NCBI GenBank assembly: GCA_038277395.1
Contig: CM076192.1
Coordinates: 193,939,647-194,003,646, forward strand
Reading direction: 5' to 3'
DNA: 64,000 nt
Source: Dryocosmus kuriphilus
Taxonomy: Eukaryota > Arthropoda > Insecta > Hymenoptera > Cynipidae
The notes beneath the pieces were generated by a model that saw nothing but the letters and a program-made list of their open reading frames with translations, did not search any database and was not told the origin of the DNA. This document shows positions 20,694 to 32,394 of this stretch, piece after piece (positions within the stretch are counted from its first letter, which is position 1; every line of letters begins with the position of its first letter). A program made the translations under genes and the position numbers.

Positions 20694-21195
20694 TTATAGT
20701 TTTTTACCTTTTGACTGACTTGAACGGTATAGATGTTGTAGAGAATCGTAGTTTCCAGGCTCAATTGAAAAAAAGTCGCTAATTGCGTAGCGAGGGTGTA
20801 CTGGAGCTTCCGACACCTCATTTGAGGTCATAGGCTCAAGCTTGCCGTCGTTCATGTGTACTTTCATCCGCTTTCTGTGGTTATTATATATTCCTTTAAG
20901 AAACTTCATATCCTCCACTATTGCGAAAACCTCACCATCGGTTGTCGATAATACAATATACTCTTGTACAGGCATACGTGGATATATGTCGCTTCCTACT
21001 TTCATTTTAATTTTTTTATTATCAGCCAGAATGTATCTTCTAATTTCGAAAATGCGGTCCGGATTGCTCTTGGGAATAAGCCGTTTGTATCCAGCGCCTT
21101 CCAGTTGGGAAGCTGCAAGAGTCCTGGGAGAAGAAGACCTGTATTTTTCACAAGGAACAGCCGCGGCGGAAGGACCCGTTTCTCTGATTGAGGTT
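20694..21195 (-). CDS. Terminal exon of an unrecognised protein family, copy 2
   Basis: Open to the stop at 20694, with the proposed acceptor (polypyrimidine then ctgcag) ending at 21196. The frame continues open upstream to 21293, which I take as intron. Shared strings with copies 1 and 3: AASQLEGAGYKRLIP, NPDRIFEIRRYIL, DNKKIKMKVGS, VLSTTDGEVFAIVEDM, RMKVHMNDG, NYDSLQHLYRSS. By eye it is about 83% identical to copy 3 over 135 residues. It ends with a basic tail (QSKGKKL). Just after the acceptor it has one base fewer than copy 3, so the splice phase may differ or the copy may be dead. The function is unknown. Confidence 0.6.
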
Positions 21196-21299
21196 CTGCA
21201 GGAAGAAAAAGAGGAATCATTTTTTGATGTACATACTTTTATGCTAATCATGAACGTGTGAGCCTTTTTAACTTTTACAACGTCATCCGTCAATATTAA

Positions 21300-23274
21300 A
21301 TGTTTGGAATCTCACCCTCCTTCTCTCCCACCGCATCCCACTCCTCCAATTTCCTCCTCCTGAGTAGAAGCAAGTGTAGAAAACAATCTTTGTTTCGAGA
21401 CATTTCGATTGGCGTATGATATTTGTATGTGTAACTGAACAGTATGGATCAGCGTTTAAATAGCTCATTAATTATTTACCTTGTCCACTAAATACGCTTT
21501 TGAATTTTTGGTACAAGAGCGATAAATTGCATCCGCATCTTATTCTAATAAATCTTACTCGCTGTTACTCTTATCTTACAATTCCTCATAGTTTCAAATT
21601 CTTCTATCCTTACGCTTATGTAGGGCCTGCTTTTCCTTTTCTCATCATTTGCGTCCCAATCATGCTAATATGCCACTCTCCACAATCTCTCACTCTTCTA
21701 TTTTTACACCTCTATCATTCTGCAGCTACTGCCTCTGTCATATTTCATCTGCAATTTTAAACATTTTATCTCCTGCTCAAAATTCGTAATCAGCGACCTC
21801 GAGAATCGCTTTGACATAGAGTTCACAGGAAATCGACCTGATGAAACTTTTGGTGACTAGGTACCTTAGAAAATGGAATCTCCTGATATAGTAGGTGCCA
21901 CAGATTTAACATTTCTTAAATTCTTCCAAAATTCTTCGAGGTTCGGATTCAGCGCGAAAACTTCGGTGAGAAAACAATTTCAAATCTCAGCAGGAGATAT
22001 CTTGTAGTATGCGTAATCCTTTGATTTGCAATCGAAATTTTAAAAAGGATGAATCGGTTAAATTCGATATAAAGATTGTTTTTGGCTTGATCATGATCAA
22101 TTTTATTAAAAATGAAATATCTTTTTGAAAACTAGATTATGCAAAGGCTGTTTTTGCATTTTGTACTAACTTCATTCGAGTGCCATGAGAAGAAGTGAAT
22201 CGATTTGTTTCGGGCCATATCTTTTCTACGCTTGCTTCAACTGAGCTAGAGGATGAAGAGGAGAAGGAGGATGAAGATGGGAACTTAGCTGAATAAAGTA
22301 TCCAAAATCTGTTAGTAGTTGGATGTCTCACAAGTAAGTAGGAAAGACTTTGAATTATTTCTGCATATCTCAGTTGAACAATTAATTGGAATGCGCCCAG
22401 CCTATTTACTTGCGAACATTTTCGGGTGCTGACGTTATTGCTTCGAATGAATATTCAGGTCTAATCGTCCAGATCCCTCCACTCAGAAGTTGCTAAAGAA
22501 AATGCGCTGTTTATTTTAAAAGATTACTGTAAGGTTAATGGGTTACAAATTTTTGGGTGCAACGATAATGTAAAGCAACGTAAGTACGAATACATAGTTA
22601 CAATAAAAAAGACGGTGGATCTAGACTGACTTCAGCTTAGAACCAGAAACATAAAAGATATCTCACGATCATTGTGTCCAAAAAGAAAGCAACTTTGGAG
22701 CTCTTGTTGAGAAAAATTATATATTTTTTTTAACGAATAGTAAATAATTTCTAACAAAGTAGGTTGAAACTGGAATTTTATTTTCTTAAACCATTCAGCT
22801 TAATATCCAAACCGCAGCCTAAGATGATAATATTTTAGAACAAACGAAACTCTGAAATATTTCTGTAAAGGATGAAAAAAGTGAAAAATGTTATTTTTTT
22901 GAACATTGCCTTTTCCGGTCCATCCCATGTCCCAGGCACCGGAGTCGTGGCCAAAAGTTAGAATTTTAAATGATTTATTTCACAAAAAATAGAATATTCT
23001 GTTTCAAAAAAGTTATTCGCATAAATTCAACTTCTAAGGGCCATAAGACCGTAACTTTGTATAAACTTCCGAAAGCACGATACATTGAATTTCTGCGAAA
23101 CTTGATGTACAAAAATTCAATATTCAAAAAATTCAATTGAAAAAAATGAAAAAATTTCGTCCTTTTTGATCTTATTTCAGTAAATGCATAAAAATTAACA
23201 GAGGAAACTCAAATGAAAATTGTACATTTCGAAAAATACACATTCTTTGTTCAGAACAGTTTTATTCTACACAG
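21300..23274. other. Body of unit 2, no intact gene
   Basis: Contains the diverged plus-strand relic ending at 22007 (two in-frame stops in the ...GD*VP*KME part), then AT-rich sequence shared with units 1 and 3. The serine-rich minus-strand frame at 22137-22331 is a translation of a GAGGA-type tract, not a gene. Confidence 0.5.
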
Positions 23275-24175
23275 AGTGCCACCCACGCAAAACAGTGGAA
23301 AGGCGCAGGAGCCTGCCTAAATGAATTTCTATGCCCAGTAACTTGGGTGCCTTCCCGATCCCGGCAAAACATTGGAAAGGAGTAAGAGTTTGACTGACTG
23401 TATTTTTTTGACTATTTATGGGGGTGTCTCCCATAGAAAAAAACCGCAAAGTTTTAGGGGTGTGACTGATTGCATTTACGTGCCTAGTAACGGACGTGCA
23501 TTCCTGTCACCGAAAAACGCTTGAAAGGGGAAGGGGCATGAAAGAAAGTATTTCTGTGTCCAGTCACGTTAGTGTCTTTCCGTGCCACCACAAAACATTG
23601 GGAAAGTACAGATGTGTGCTCGAATGCATTTTTCTTACCAATTAGAGGGGTACCTTCCCGCCCTCGAAAAGCACTGGAAAGGGGTAGTTGTATGACTGAA
23701 GGTACTTTCCTGACCACTAGGAGGGTGCCCCCGTAAAACTTTGGAAAGTGGTAGGTGTGACTGAAAGCATCTCTGAGGCCATTCATTTAGTGCCCACCGC
23801 AAAGCATTGTGAATTGTTAGGGGTGTGACTGAAGGTATTTTTGTGTCCAGTACAAATGTGCGCCCTTCTGCCGAGGAACACTTGAAAGTGGTAGGAGTCT
23901 GATTGAACGTACTTCTGGGCCAGTCAAAGTGGCGCCTTCTCGACCAACGCAAAACATTGGAAGGGGGTAGTAACGTGACTGAAATCATTTTTGTGACCAG
24001 TCACTTGGGTACCTTCCCGCCTCCAGAAGAATATTGGAAACGGGTAGGGGTATGCCTAAAACTATTTTTGTGCCCAATCGCACGGTGCCCCACCTCCCAA
24101 AAAAAAATGAAATGGTGTAGGTGTGTGAATAAAAGTGTTTCTGTGACCAGTTGCGGGGGTGCATATCCACCCCAG
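23275..24175. repeat. ~75-bp minisatellite, array 2 (about 12 units)
   Basis: Spacing between successive gtgactgaa-type blocks is 67-77 bp, mostly 73-77. The pitch and the lack of C-x2-C/H-x3-H patterns separate it from zinc-finger coding repeats, which would be 84 bp apart. Confidence 0.8.
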
Positions 24176-24345
24176 ATTCACTGACATATATTCAACGTCC
24201 ATTCTTTCGAAATTTTTCGGTCGCACAGCAAAAATGTGCTGAATATAATATATGTACTTTTCGAAGGAGTACGATTTTTTCCTGAGCATTTTTTGGTGAA
24301 TTTTATGTACTTACTGAAATAAGCGCAAAAAACGCACATGAAAAA

Positions 24346-24848
24346 TTACGGTTTTTTACCTCTTAACTGACTTGAACGGTATAGATGTTGTAGAGAATCG
24401 TGGTTTCCAGCCTCTATTGAAAAAATGTCTTTAATTACGTAGCGAGGGTCTACTGGAGCTTCCGCCACCTCTTTTGAGGTCATACGCTCAAACTTGCCGT
24501 CGTTCATGTGTACTTTCATCCGATTTCTGTGGGTATCATATATTCCTTTAAGAAGCTTCATATCCTTCACTGTTGCGAAAACCTCACCATCGGTTGTCGA
24601 TAATACAATATATTCTTGTACAGGCATACGTGCAACTGTGTGGCTTCCTACTTTCATTTTAATTTTTTTATTATCAGGAAGAATGTATCTTCTAAGTTCG
24701 AATATCCGGTCCGGATTGCTCTTGGGAATAAGCCGCTTGTATCCAACGCCTTCCAGTTGGGAAGCTGCAAGAGTCCTGGGAGAAGAGAGCCTGTACTTTT
24801 CACAACGGACAGCCGCGGCGGAAGGACCCGGTTCCCTGATTGAGGGAT
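24346..24848 (-). CDS. Terminal exon of an unrecognised protein family, copy 3
   Basis: Open to the stop at 24346. The proposed acceptor ctgcag ends at 24849. Same order of shared strings as copies 1 and 2 (AASQLEGVGYKRLIP, NPDRIFELRRYIL, DNKKIKMKVGS, RMKVHMNDG, DSLQHLYRSS) and a basic tail (QLRGKKP). The codon phase after the acceptor agrees with copy 1 and differs from copy 2. The unspliced frame starts at an ATG at 24891, but that ATG is upstream of the acceptor and probably not used. Unknown function. Confidence 0.6.
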
Positions 24849-25181
24849 CTGCAGGAAGAAAAATAGGAATCATTTTTTGAGGTACATACATTTCTGGTAA
24901 TCATGAACGTGTGAGCCTTTTTAACTTTTTCAACGTTATCCGCCAATACTACGTGTTTGAACTCTCACCTTTCTCCTCCCCCACCACCTCCCTCTCCTCA
25001 TCGTCCTCCTCCTGAGCAGAGGCAAGTATAGAAAACAATCTTTGTTTCGAGACATTTCGATTGGCGTATGATATTTGTATATGTGATTGAATAGTAAGGA
25101 TCAGGGTTTAAATAGCTCATTAATTATTATTTACCTTGTTCACTAAGTACGCTTTCGGATTTTTGGTACAAGAGCGATAAA

Positions 25182-25661
25182 TTGCAGCCGCATCTTATTT
25201 TAATAAATCTTACTCGCTGTCACTCTTATCTTACAATTACTCATAGTTTCAAATTCTTCTATCCTTACGCTACTGTAGGGCTTCCTTTTCCTCTTCTCAT
25301 TATTTGCTCCCCTATCATGTTAATATGCCAATCACCACAATCCCCTCTCTTCTATTCTTACTCCTCTATCTTTCTGCAACTACTAGATCTGCCATATTTC
25401 ATCCGCAACTTTGAAAATATTAACTCCGGCTCAAAATTCGTAATCAGCGACCTCGAAAATCGCTTTGACATAGAGTTCACAGGAAATCGACCTGATGAAA
25501 CTTTTGGTGACTTGGTACCTTATAAAATGGAACCTCCTGATATAGTAGGTCCTACAATTGTAATATTTCACAAATTCTTCCAAAATTCTTCAAGATTTGG
25601 ATTCAGCGCGAAAAATTTCGTGAGAAAACGATTTCAAATCTCAGCAGGGTATATCTTGTAG
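25182..25661 (+). CDS. Plus-strand open frame in unit 3, possible relic
   Basis: A 159-codon frame, the only open version of the plus-strand sequence shared by all three units. The first half is hydrophobic and low in conservation (SYLTITHSFKFFYPY...). The second half (SDLENRFDIEFTGNRPDETF, VIFHKFFQNSSRFGF, SAKNFVRKRFQI) aligns with copies 1 and 2, which carry stops. It lies opposite the direction of the unknown exon. It may be an exon, a relic, or chance in a young duplicate; I rate coding as less likely than not. Confidence 0.3.
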   Translation: MQPHLILINLTRCHSYLTITHSFKFFYPYATVGLPFPLLIICSPIMLICQSPQSPLFYSYSSIFLQLLDLPYFIRNFENINSGSKFVISDLENRFDIEFTGNRPDETFGDLVPYKMEPPDIVGPTIVIFHKFFQNSSRFGFSAKNFVRKRFQISAGYIL

Positions 25662-26949
25662 TCTGCGAAATCCTTTGATTTGCAATCTACGTTTTAAAAT
25701 GATGAGTTGATTAAATTCGATATACCAAATTGTTTTTGATTTGCTTATGATCATTTCTACTCAAAATTGAATATTTTTTAAAAATCTTTATTATGCAAAA
25801 GGCTGTTTTCACATTTTGGACTAACTTTATTCGAGTGCCATGAGAAAGTGAATCGATTTTTTTCGAGTCGTACCCTCTCTACGCTTGCTTCAACTGTGGT
25901 GGAGGATGAAGAGGAGAAGGAGAGAAGGAGGATGAAAATGGGAATTTAGTTGAATAAAGAATCAAAAATCTATATATAGTTGGAGTTCTCACAAATAAGT
26001 AGGAAAGACTTTGAATTATTTTTGCATATCTCAGCTGAACAATTAATTCGAATTCGCCCAGCTTATTTAATTGCGAACATGTTCGGGTGATGCCGCTATT
26101 GATTCGATATTAATGCCTAGGGGAATATTCAGGTCTAATCGTCCATATCCGGAGACTCAAAATTTGGTAAAGAAAATGCACTGTTTATTCTAAAAGATTA
26201 CTGTAACGTTAATGGGTTACAAATTTTTGGGTGTAATGCTAATATAAAGCAACGTACGTACGAATACATAGTTAAAATAAAGACCTCGGCGGATCAAGAC
26301 TGACCTCAACCTAGAACGAGAACCATAAAGGACATCTCACGATCATTGTTTCCAAAAAGAAACAAACTTTGGAGCTCTTGTTAAGAAAAATTGTATTTTC
26401 TGTTTTAACGAATAGTAAATAATTTCTAATCAAGAAGGTTGAAAGTGGAATTTTATTTGCTTAAACCATTCAGCTTATTATCCAAAAAGGCAAACTAAGA
26501 TGATAATATTTTAGAACAAACGAAACTCTTAAATATTTCTGTAAAATAATGAAAAACATGAAAAAAATTTATATTTTTAAACATTTCTTTTTCCAGTCTA
26601 TTTCATGTCCCAGGCACCGGAGTCATGGCCAAAAGTTAGAGTTTTAAATGAGTTATTTCATAAAAACAGAATATTTTGGTTCAAAAAAATTATTCGAATA
26701 AATTCAACTTCTGAGTGCCATAACACCGAAACTTTGGATAAACTTCCGAAAGCGCGATACCTTGAATTGCTGTGAAACGTGATGTACAATAATTCAGTAT
26801 TTAAAAAATTCAATTGAAGAAAACAAGAAAATTTCGTGCTTTTTGAGCTTATTTCAGTAAATGCATAAAATTTACAGAGGAAACTCAAATGGAAATTGTA
26901 GATTTTCGACAAATACACTTTTTTTGTTTAGAACAGTTTTGCTCTACAC
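25662..26949. other. Body of unit 3, no gene seen
   Basis: AT-rich sequence matching the bodies of units 1 and 2. The short minus-strand frame at 26658-26918 is not preserved in the other units. Confidence 0.5.
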
Positions 26950-27690
26950 AGGGTGCCACCCACGCAAAACACTGGAATGGCGCAGGGGCCTGCCTGAATG
27001 AATTTCTATGCCCAGTAACATGGGTGCCTCCCCGATCCCGGCAAAAAATTGGAAAGGAGTAAGAGTGTGACTACATGTCTTTTTGTGTCTATTCACGGGG
27101 GTATCTCCCCTAGAAAAGTACCGCAAAGGTTTATGAGTTTGACTGAATGTATTTACGTGCCTAGTTACAGACGTGCATTTCTGTCACCCGAAAAGCTCTT
27201 GCAAGGGGAAGGGGTATGAATGAAGATATTCCTGTGTCCAGTCACGTTAGTGTCTTTCCCTGCCACCACAACACATTGGGAAAGTGCAGATATGTGACCG
27301 AATGCGCTTTTCCTACCAATCACGGGGGTACCTTCCTGCTGTCGAAAAGCACTGGAGAGGGGTAGCTGTATGCCTGAAGATACTCTTGTGACCACTAAGA
27401 GTGTGCCCCCGTAAAACACTGGAAAGTGGTACGTGTGACTGAAAGTATTTCTGAACCATTCATGGAGTGCCCACCACAAAGCATTGTGCATTGTTAGGGG
27501 TGTGACTGAAAGTATTTTTGTGTCCAGCCACAGAGGTGCGCCCTCCTGCCGAAAAACACTTGAAAGTGGAAGGAGTCTGATTGAACGTATTTCTGTGCCC
27601 ACTCGCAGGGTGACCCCCTCCCAGAATAAAATGGAAAGGTGTAGGTGTGGGAGTGAAAGTATTTCTGTGAGCAGTTGCGGGGGTGCATAT
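26950..27690. repeat. ~75-bp minisatellite, array 3 (about 10 units)
   Basis: Same unit as arrays 1 and 2 and same terminal gggtgcatat segment. Frames through it (for example 27165-27701 minus) are not conserved between arrays. Confidence 0.8.
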
Positions 27691-27875
27691 TCACCCCACA
27701 TTCACTACCATATATTCAACGTCTATTTTCTCGAAATTTTTCGGTCGTAGAGAAAAAATGTGCATAACATAAAATACGTATTTTTCGAAGGACTACAATT
27801 TTGGTCCGAGGATTTTTCGGCAATTTTATGTATTTACTGAAATAAGCGCACAAAACGTACATAAATGTTTATAGT

Positions 27876-28129
27876 TTTTTGAATTTCTGTGTTTGACAAG
27901 GTCATTTGCGCTCCTTTTCATGACCATATTCGTAATCAGCGAGTCAAATTACATAAGTATACCATGTTTTAAAGCAATCCGAGGTAGAGCGTCTTCGGAA
28001 GTTCGGGGGAAACTTTGGAGGTGCGATATTGGATTTTTTCAAATTTGGCAGCTAATTTTATACACATTGATTCTATTGTAGGTAATTTTATTTGAAATCG
28101 CTACTCTTGGCTGAATTCGGTCGAGGCTC
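27876..28129. other. Unassigned sequence
   Basis: Single-copy looking within this window; no gene or repeat recognised. Confidence 0.3.
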
Positions 28130-29625
28130 TAAAATCCCTTGAACGTCATTAAAATCCCTTAGACACACTTAAAGTTCCTTAAATCCCTTAAAACCTTAAA
28201 ATACGCATAAAATACATAAAATTCCGTAAATCATTTGGAACAATTGAAACCCGTAAAGTCCCTTAAATCTTTTCAACCTCTTAAAAACTGAAGAAATCCT
28301 TATCCTTTAAAATGCATTAAACTACCTTAAAAACCTTAAAATAACTTAAACTCACAAAATCCTTCCAATACCTACAATATCTTGAATTCCTTAAAATCGT
28401 GGAGCCACTTATATCCCTTAAATCCCTTAAACCTCTTAAATCCCATAAAATAAATCAGGCCCTTAAAATCCTTTGAATCCTTTCCGTCCGTTAACTTCCA
28501 TAAATCGCTTAATTTCCTTTCAAATCTCTTTAAATCCCTTGAAACCCTTACAATTTCTTTAAAATCCTTAAGGTACTAAAACTATTGAAATCCTTTTAAC
28601 GATTTGAACTCCTTATATCCCTTATAATACATTAATCCCTTAAAATTTTTGAAAAACGTAAAATTCCCAAGTCCTCTATATCCCTTAAAATTACTCAAAT
28701 TTCTTAAATCTCTTAAAACTACTTAATCCGGTAAAAATGTATAACCCTTGAACCTAGAAGGCCCTAAGAGTCTAAAAAATACGAAAAAACTTTAAACCCT
28801 TAAGCTCTAAACATACCCTAAAATATCGTGAAATCACTAAAATGCATAAAATGCCCAAAACCATGCAAATCTTTAAATCCCTTAAATTCATTAAAGCCCG
28901 TATTAACCCATATATCTCCTCACGTTTCTTAAAGCCCTTTAAGTTCTTTAAAAGCACCGAAAGTCCTTTAAAATACATTAAAGCTATTTCTAAGATCTCA
29001 AAGTCCTTAAAACCCCTTATTAACTTTGAAGTCCCTTAAACAGCATTCAATCCATTAGACCATTAAAATCCATTCATTCGCTTCAAAATTTTTGAGTCTG
29101 TAAATTTTCGTCTAATTTTGAAAGCTGCTGCTTTGAATAAGAGACAATAACCATTAAGATCACGTAAAACGAATAAAATTCCTTACAACACTTAAAGTCT
29201 CTTAACACTTTTAAAATATTTTAAAAGATCCTAAACCCCTTAAAATATCATAAAACACTGGAAAGAACTTAAAAACCTTAAACTCCCATAAACATCATTA
29301 AAATCCCTTAAAACCCTTAAAATATCTAAAATCTATTAAACCGTAAAAATTGCTGAATTCACAAAATTTTCTTGAGTCTGTGAATTCTGATTTAGTTTTT
29401 GAAGCGACTGTTTTAAAATTGTTAAAATCTTGAATCCCTCAAAATCCCTCACAGTACCTTAAAATCCCGAGAACTATTAAAAACCCTTAAAAATATTCAA
29501 ACACGTAAAATTCCTTCAAACGTTAAAACTCTTAAATATATTTACCTCCCTTAAACTCATTAATATCCTTAAAACGCTTAAATCACTCAAAACCTTTAGA
29601 GCCACTTAAACCTTTAAAGTTGGTA
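28130..29625. repeat. Cryptic CCTTAAA-type simple-sequence domain
   Basis: About 1.5 kb made of imperfect repeats of aaatcccttaaa-like words at an irregular pitch of about 8-20 bp, with little else. Lysine- or leucine-rich frames here (28772-28978, 28842-29039) are products of the repeat. Confidence 0.8.
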
Positions 29626-30420
29626 TGTGGCAGGAATGAGCGAAGGGGTCGCGAAAGGTGGAAGAAGGGAAAAAGTGAGAAAAATGGTGCATGCTGAAGA
29701 GTGAGGTTAGGTTTTAAGTTAGTTAGTTAGTTACGTTAGTTAGTTTGGTGGACAGAGAGTAATGTAGTGAAGTTGTACGAGACTGGGCAGACGGATGGTG
29801 AGGTAAGGTTTGGTTATTGTTAGTTACTACTGTATTTTGTATGGAAATAGTGCGAAGTATAAAGGATAGGTGAGGGGAGCGTGGGTAGCGGAGCGAGAGG
29901 TCAATAATTGGCGCGGGAGATCAGTGGGTAATGTAGGAGATTAGCAGGCCCTGGGTAGCAGGCCGACTACGAGGAGACCAAGGCAACAGAGCGCTAGAGG
30001 GCAGTATGTGCCCGAAGAAGAGAATTGGAGACTGAGACGCACTGTGCAATGAATGAAGTGACGAGCGGATAGGTGGGGCGAGTGGGGGGACGTAGAGAGG
30101 TTAGAGTTAGGTAAGTCAATTGATAAGGTGTTAGAGTCGAATAAGGCCATGGATAAGGCATTAGATAAAACAATGGAACATATGTTCCGAGAGGTAGAGA
30201 AGGTAGTGAGTTTATGGCTAGCGGAAGAGAAGGAACACGGGAGGGGAACAGATGGTATAGTCAGAAAGATAAAAGAGAAATGGGAGAAATGGGAGAAATG
30301 CTGGAAGAAAGAAAATGAAAAAATGTGGCAAAAATTATAGAGGATGGAGGAGGAACAGAGAAAAAAGGAGGAAGAGGGGAGAAAGGTAATTTAAAAAGCA
30401 CAGATTTAAAAAAAGATGAC
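29626..30420 (+). mobile_element. Probable 5' fragment of a retroelement
   Basis: The composition changes abruptly to G/A-rich sequence with a gttagttagtta tract, followed by the coiled-coil frame at 30128-30340 (AMDKALDKTMEHMFREVEKV, then KIKEKWEKWEKCWKKENEKM). This combination resembles a retroelement 5' leader and the start of an ORF1 with a coiled coil. No reverse transcriptase follows. The assignment is tentative. Confidence 0.35.
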
Positions 30421-30732
30421 ATTGTTGGAAAGATACTTGATAAATAAGTTTAACATTGAAATTTTAAACTTACTCTTTGAATTTTTTATTCCAAAATGCT
30501 CTGTGGAAACTAAAATCCTTAAATTTTCTGTCAAAAATTAGGAAGGTATGCAACTTTAAATCATTTGGAAAACATGCTGATATAAACAAAGTAACCGAGA
30601 CAAAATAAAGAAGTCATCCACAAAGAAAGACCACCACCAATCTTGGGCACACTTTAAACAAAGAAGATTCAGAAATTATACAAGCGAAAAACACACTCTT
30701 TTAACTCCAATAGCAAAATAGTAAAAAGTTTT
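30421..30732. other. AT-rich spacer
   Basis: No feature recognised. Confidence 0.3.
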
Positions 30733-31100
30733 TGAATAAAAAAAAACTTCCTGGTCAAATTTGGGCAAACCCAACTAAACATTTGAAAATGCTTGTAGCA
30801 AAATTTAAACCTGGAAAACAAAAGAAGAGAAGAGATAAGGGTTTTGACTTAATAAGCGTGTCGCATAAACACCGCAACTTTGGCATGCTTTGTAACTGGT
30901 TCTTGCTTGGGACTCTAAACAAGGTGGAAGCAAAATAATACGTGGGAAAGAACAAGTAAGAAGGGCATTTGCTTGGTTGCCTTCCTCTTCCCTCCTCTAT
31001 TTTTTTTTCTTGTTTGAATTTTGCTAGAAGCCTTTTCAAGTATTTAGTTTGATTGACGCAAATTTGTCAGGAGAGTTGTCTTTTATTTAACAACTTGTTT
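30733..31100. repeat. Fold-back (inverted-repeat) element
   Basis: About 30735-30830 is repeated as its reverse complement at about 30990-31095. The arms share ttgaataaaa..., tcaaatttg, aactaaac/aaa, cttgaaaa.gct and agcaaaatt; the loop is about 150 bp. As a result both strands show frames with an AKFK motif. It has the shape of a MITE-like fold-back element, but no target duplication is evident. Confidence 0.55.
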
Positions 31101-31244
31101 CTTAGTGTTTGATGTTTTCTTGTTGTTTTTAAATGTTTTGTTTTCAGTTTTGAAGTGTTTTGACGCTTTTGAGGTTTTTAGCGAGACTGATGTGTTTGAG
31201 ATTTTTCATCTTCTTAAGAGAATATAATTTTTGTTTTTTATTAA

Positions 31245-32394
31245 TTTTGTTGGGTTTGAATCTGTGTTTTCTTGTGCTCACCTAATCTCTCGTCCGATTA
31301 GCATTATATTCCGAATCTAGTCAGAAAAATGGGTATTTGAAATCGGATTGATACTAAAAAAAACGGTACCGAAAGCGCTGAGAAGCGAACGCATCAAGTT
31401 TTTTTCTGCTTGAAAAAGCAAGAGTGAACGCATCTGGGGTATATAAAAGCTCAGTACAACATCTATCGATCACAGTCATACCTCGACGTTACAAAACCGC
31501 CATATTCATATTTTAGCAACTTATCATCGACAATATTATCACTACCAAAGTTTTGCTCGACAAAAGTGCCTAAAGTTAGAATCGTCAAAGGGATTAACGT
31601 GAACCCCACGTTCCAGTGCCTATCGGTGTGAGCTAGTGTGCGGTGTTAAAGTACGCAAAGTGTAAACATTTCAGCGAGACATTCGTTATGAATACTGTAC
31701 TTTTAGTTACACGCACTCGCAACAATCATTAAATGAATTGGATGCTTCACGCGTGTGTGACGCACAACCGCAATAAAGTGTCAGCTGAGTGTGCAACAAA
31801 TTGCTGATGCACGTGGATCCTAGTGAGGAGCCGCTGTCAATGTCTCTATTGTTTCTTCACCCTGCAAGTTGAAGGAAGGAAAACATCGCCTCACTTGCTT
31901 CTTCGAATCTACAAATAGAAGTAAGGAGGTCATTCAGATCGCTACAATCCTCATTCTACACAATAGCGAGGTCTTACGGCTTTGTTTATCACCTCAGGTG
32001 TACTTCAGGTAGTTTTCAGCATTCTTCGACAACGATATCTGTGATCTCGCTCCACTTATTTTATTATTTACTGCTAATTTTCTCATATATCTTGCAATTT
32101 GTACTCTCATTTCGATATTCTCGTGAATTATATTTCATAGCTCGCATTCTGAATTAGCCACCGTGAAGTACACGAACATGGACATAGTGCTTGTGTAATT
32201 TAACAAAATATGAAGTGTGTATCATTCTATATTTTAATATGAATATAAAATTATTTATTCCTTTGCTATGCCTGTCAATATTTGGTCATTGACTACCAAT
32301 TTGTATATTTAACCCTATCTTCGCTCTCCAAATTGAATGTCGTGATTCTCCTTTTCGCGTTCTTTTCCTCGAATGTTTCAAATCTCACAAGTCA
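31245..32394 (+). repeat. Candidate BEL/Pao 5' LTR and leader
   Basis: Starts at the segment shared with 39680 and contains a clear core promoter at 31440. The end of the LTR and the primer-binding site cannot be fixed because the 3' LTR is cut after about 100 bp. Gag-like coding begins near 32395. Confidence 0.45.
31440..31447 (+). promoter_or_regulatory. TATA box of the BEL/Pao LTR
   Basis: tatataaa, with a possible initiator (atcacagtcat) about 30 bp downstream near 31472. The position within the candidate LTR suits retrotransposon transcription. Confidence 0.5.

Larger units (their letters stand above)
20640..24290 (-). repeat. Tandem duplication unit 2
   Basis: A 3.65-kb unit: exon copy 2, TCC-rich stretch, plus-strand relic, AT-rich body, minisatellite array 2 and end segment. 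It is uninterrupted by mobile elements and is the cleanest copy for defining the unit. Confidence 0.75.
24291..27875 (-). repeat. Tandem duplication unit 3
   Basis: A 3.58-kb unit of the same order as unit 2, uninterrupted. It ends at about 27875, after which unrelated sequence begins. Confidence 0.75.

Noticed and set aside
28772..29039. Lysine/leucine-rich frames at 28.8-29.0 kb
   Set aside because: Produced by the CCTTAAA-type repeat on both strands.
28130..29625. Telomeric or CRISPR-like array
   Set aside because: No fixed unit or spacer structure; the repeat is irregular and the setting is animal DNA.
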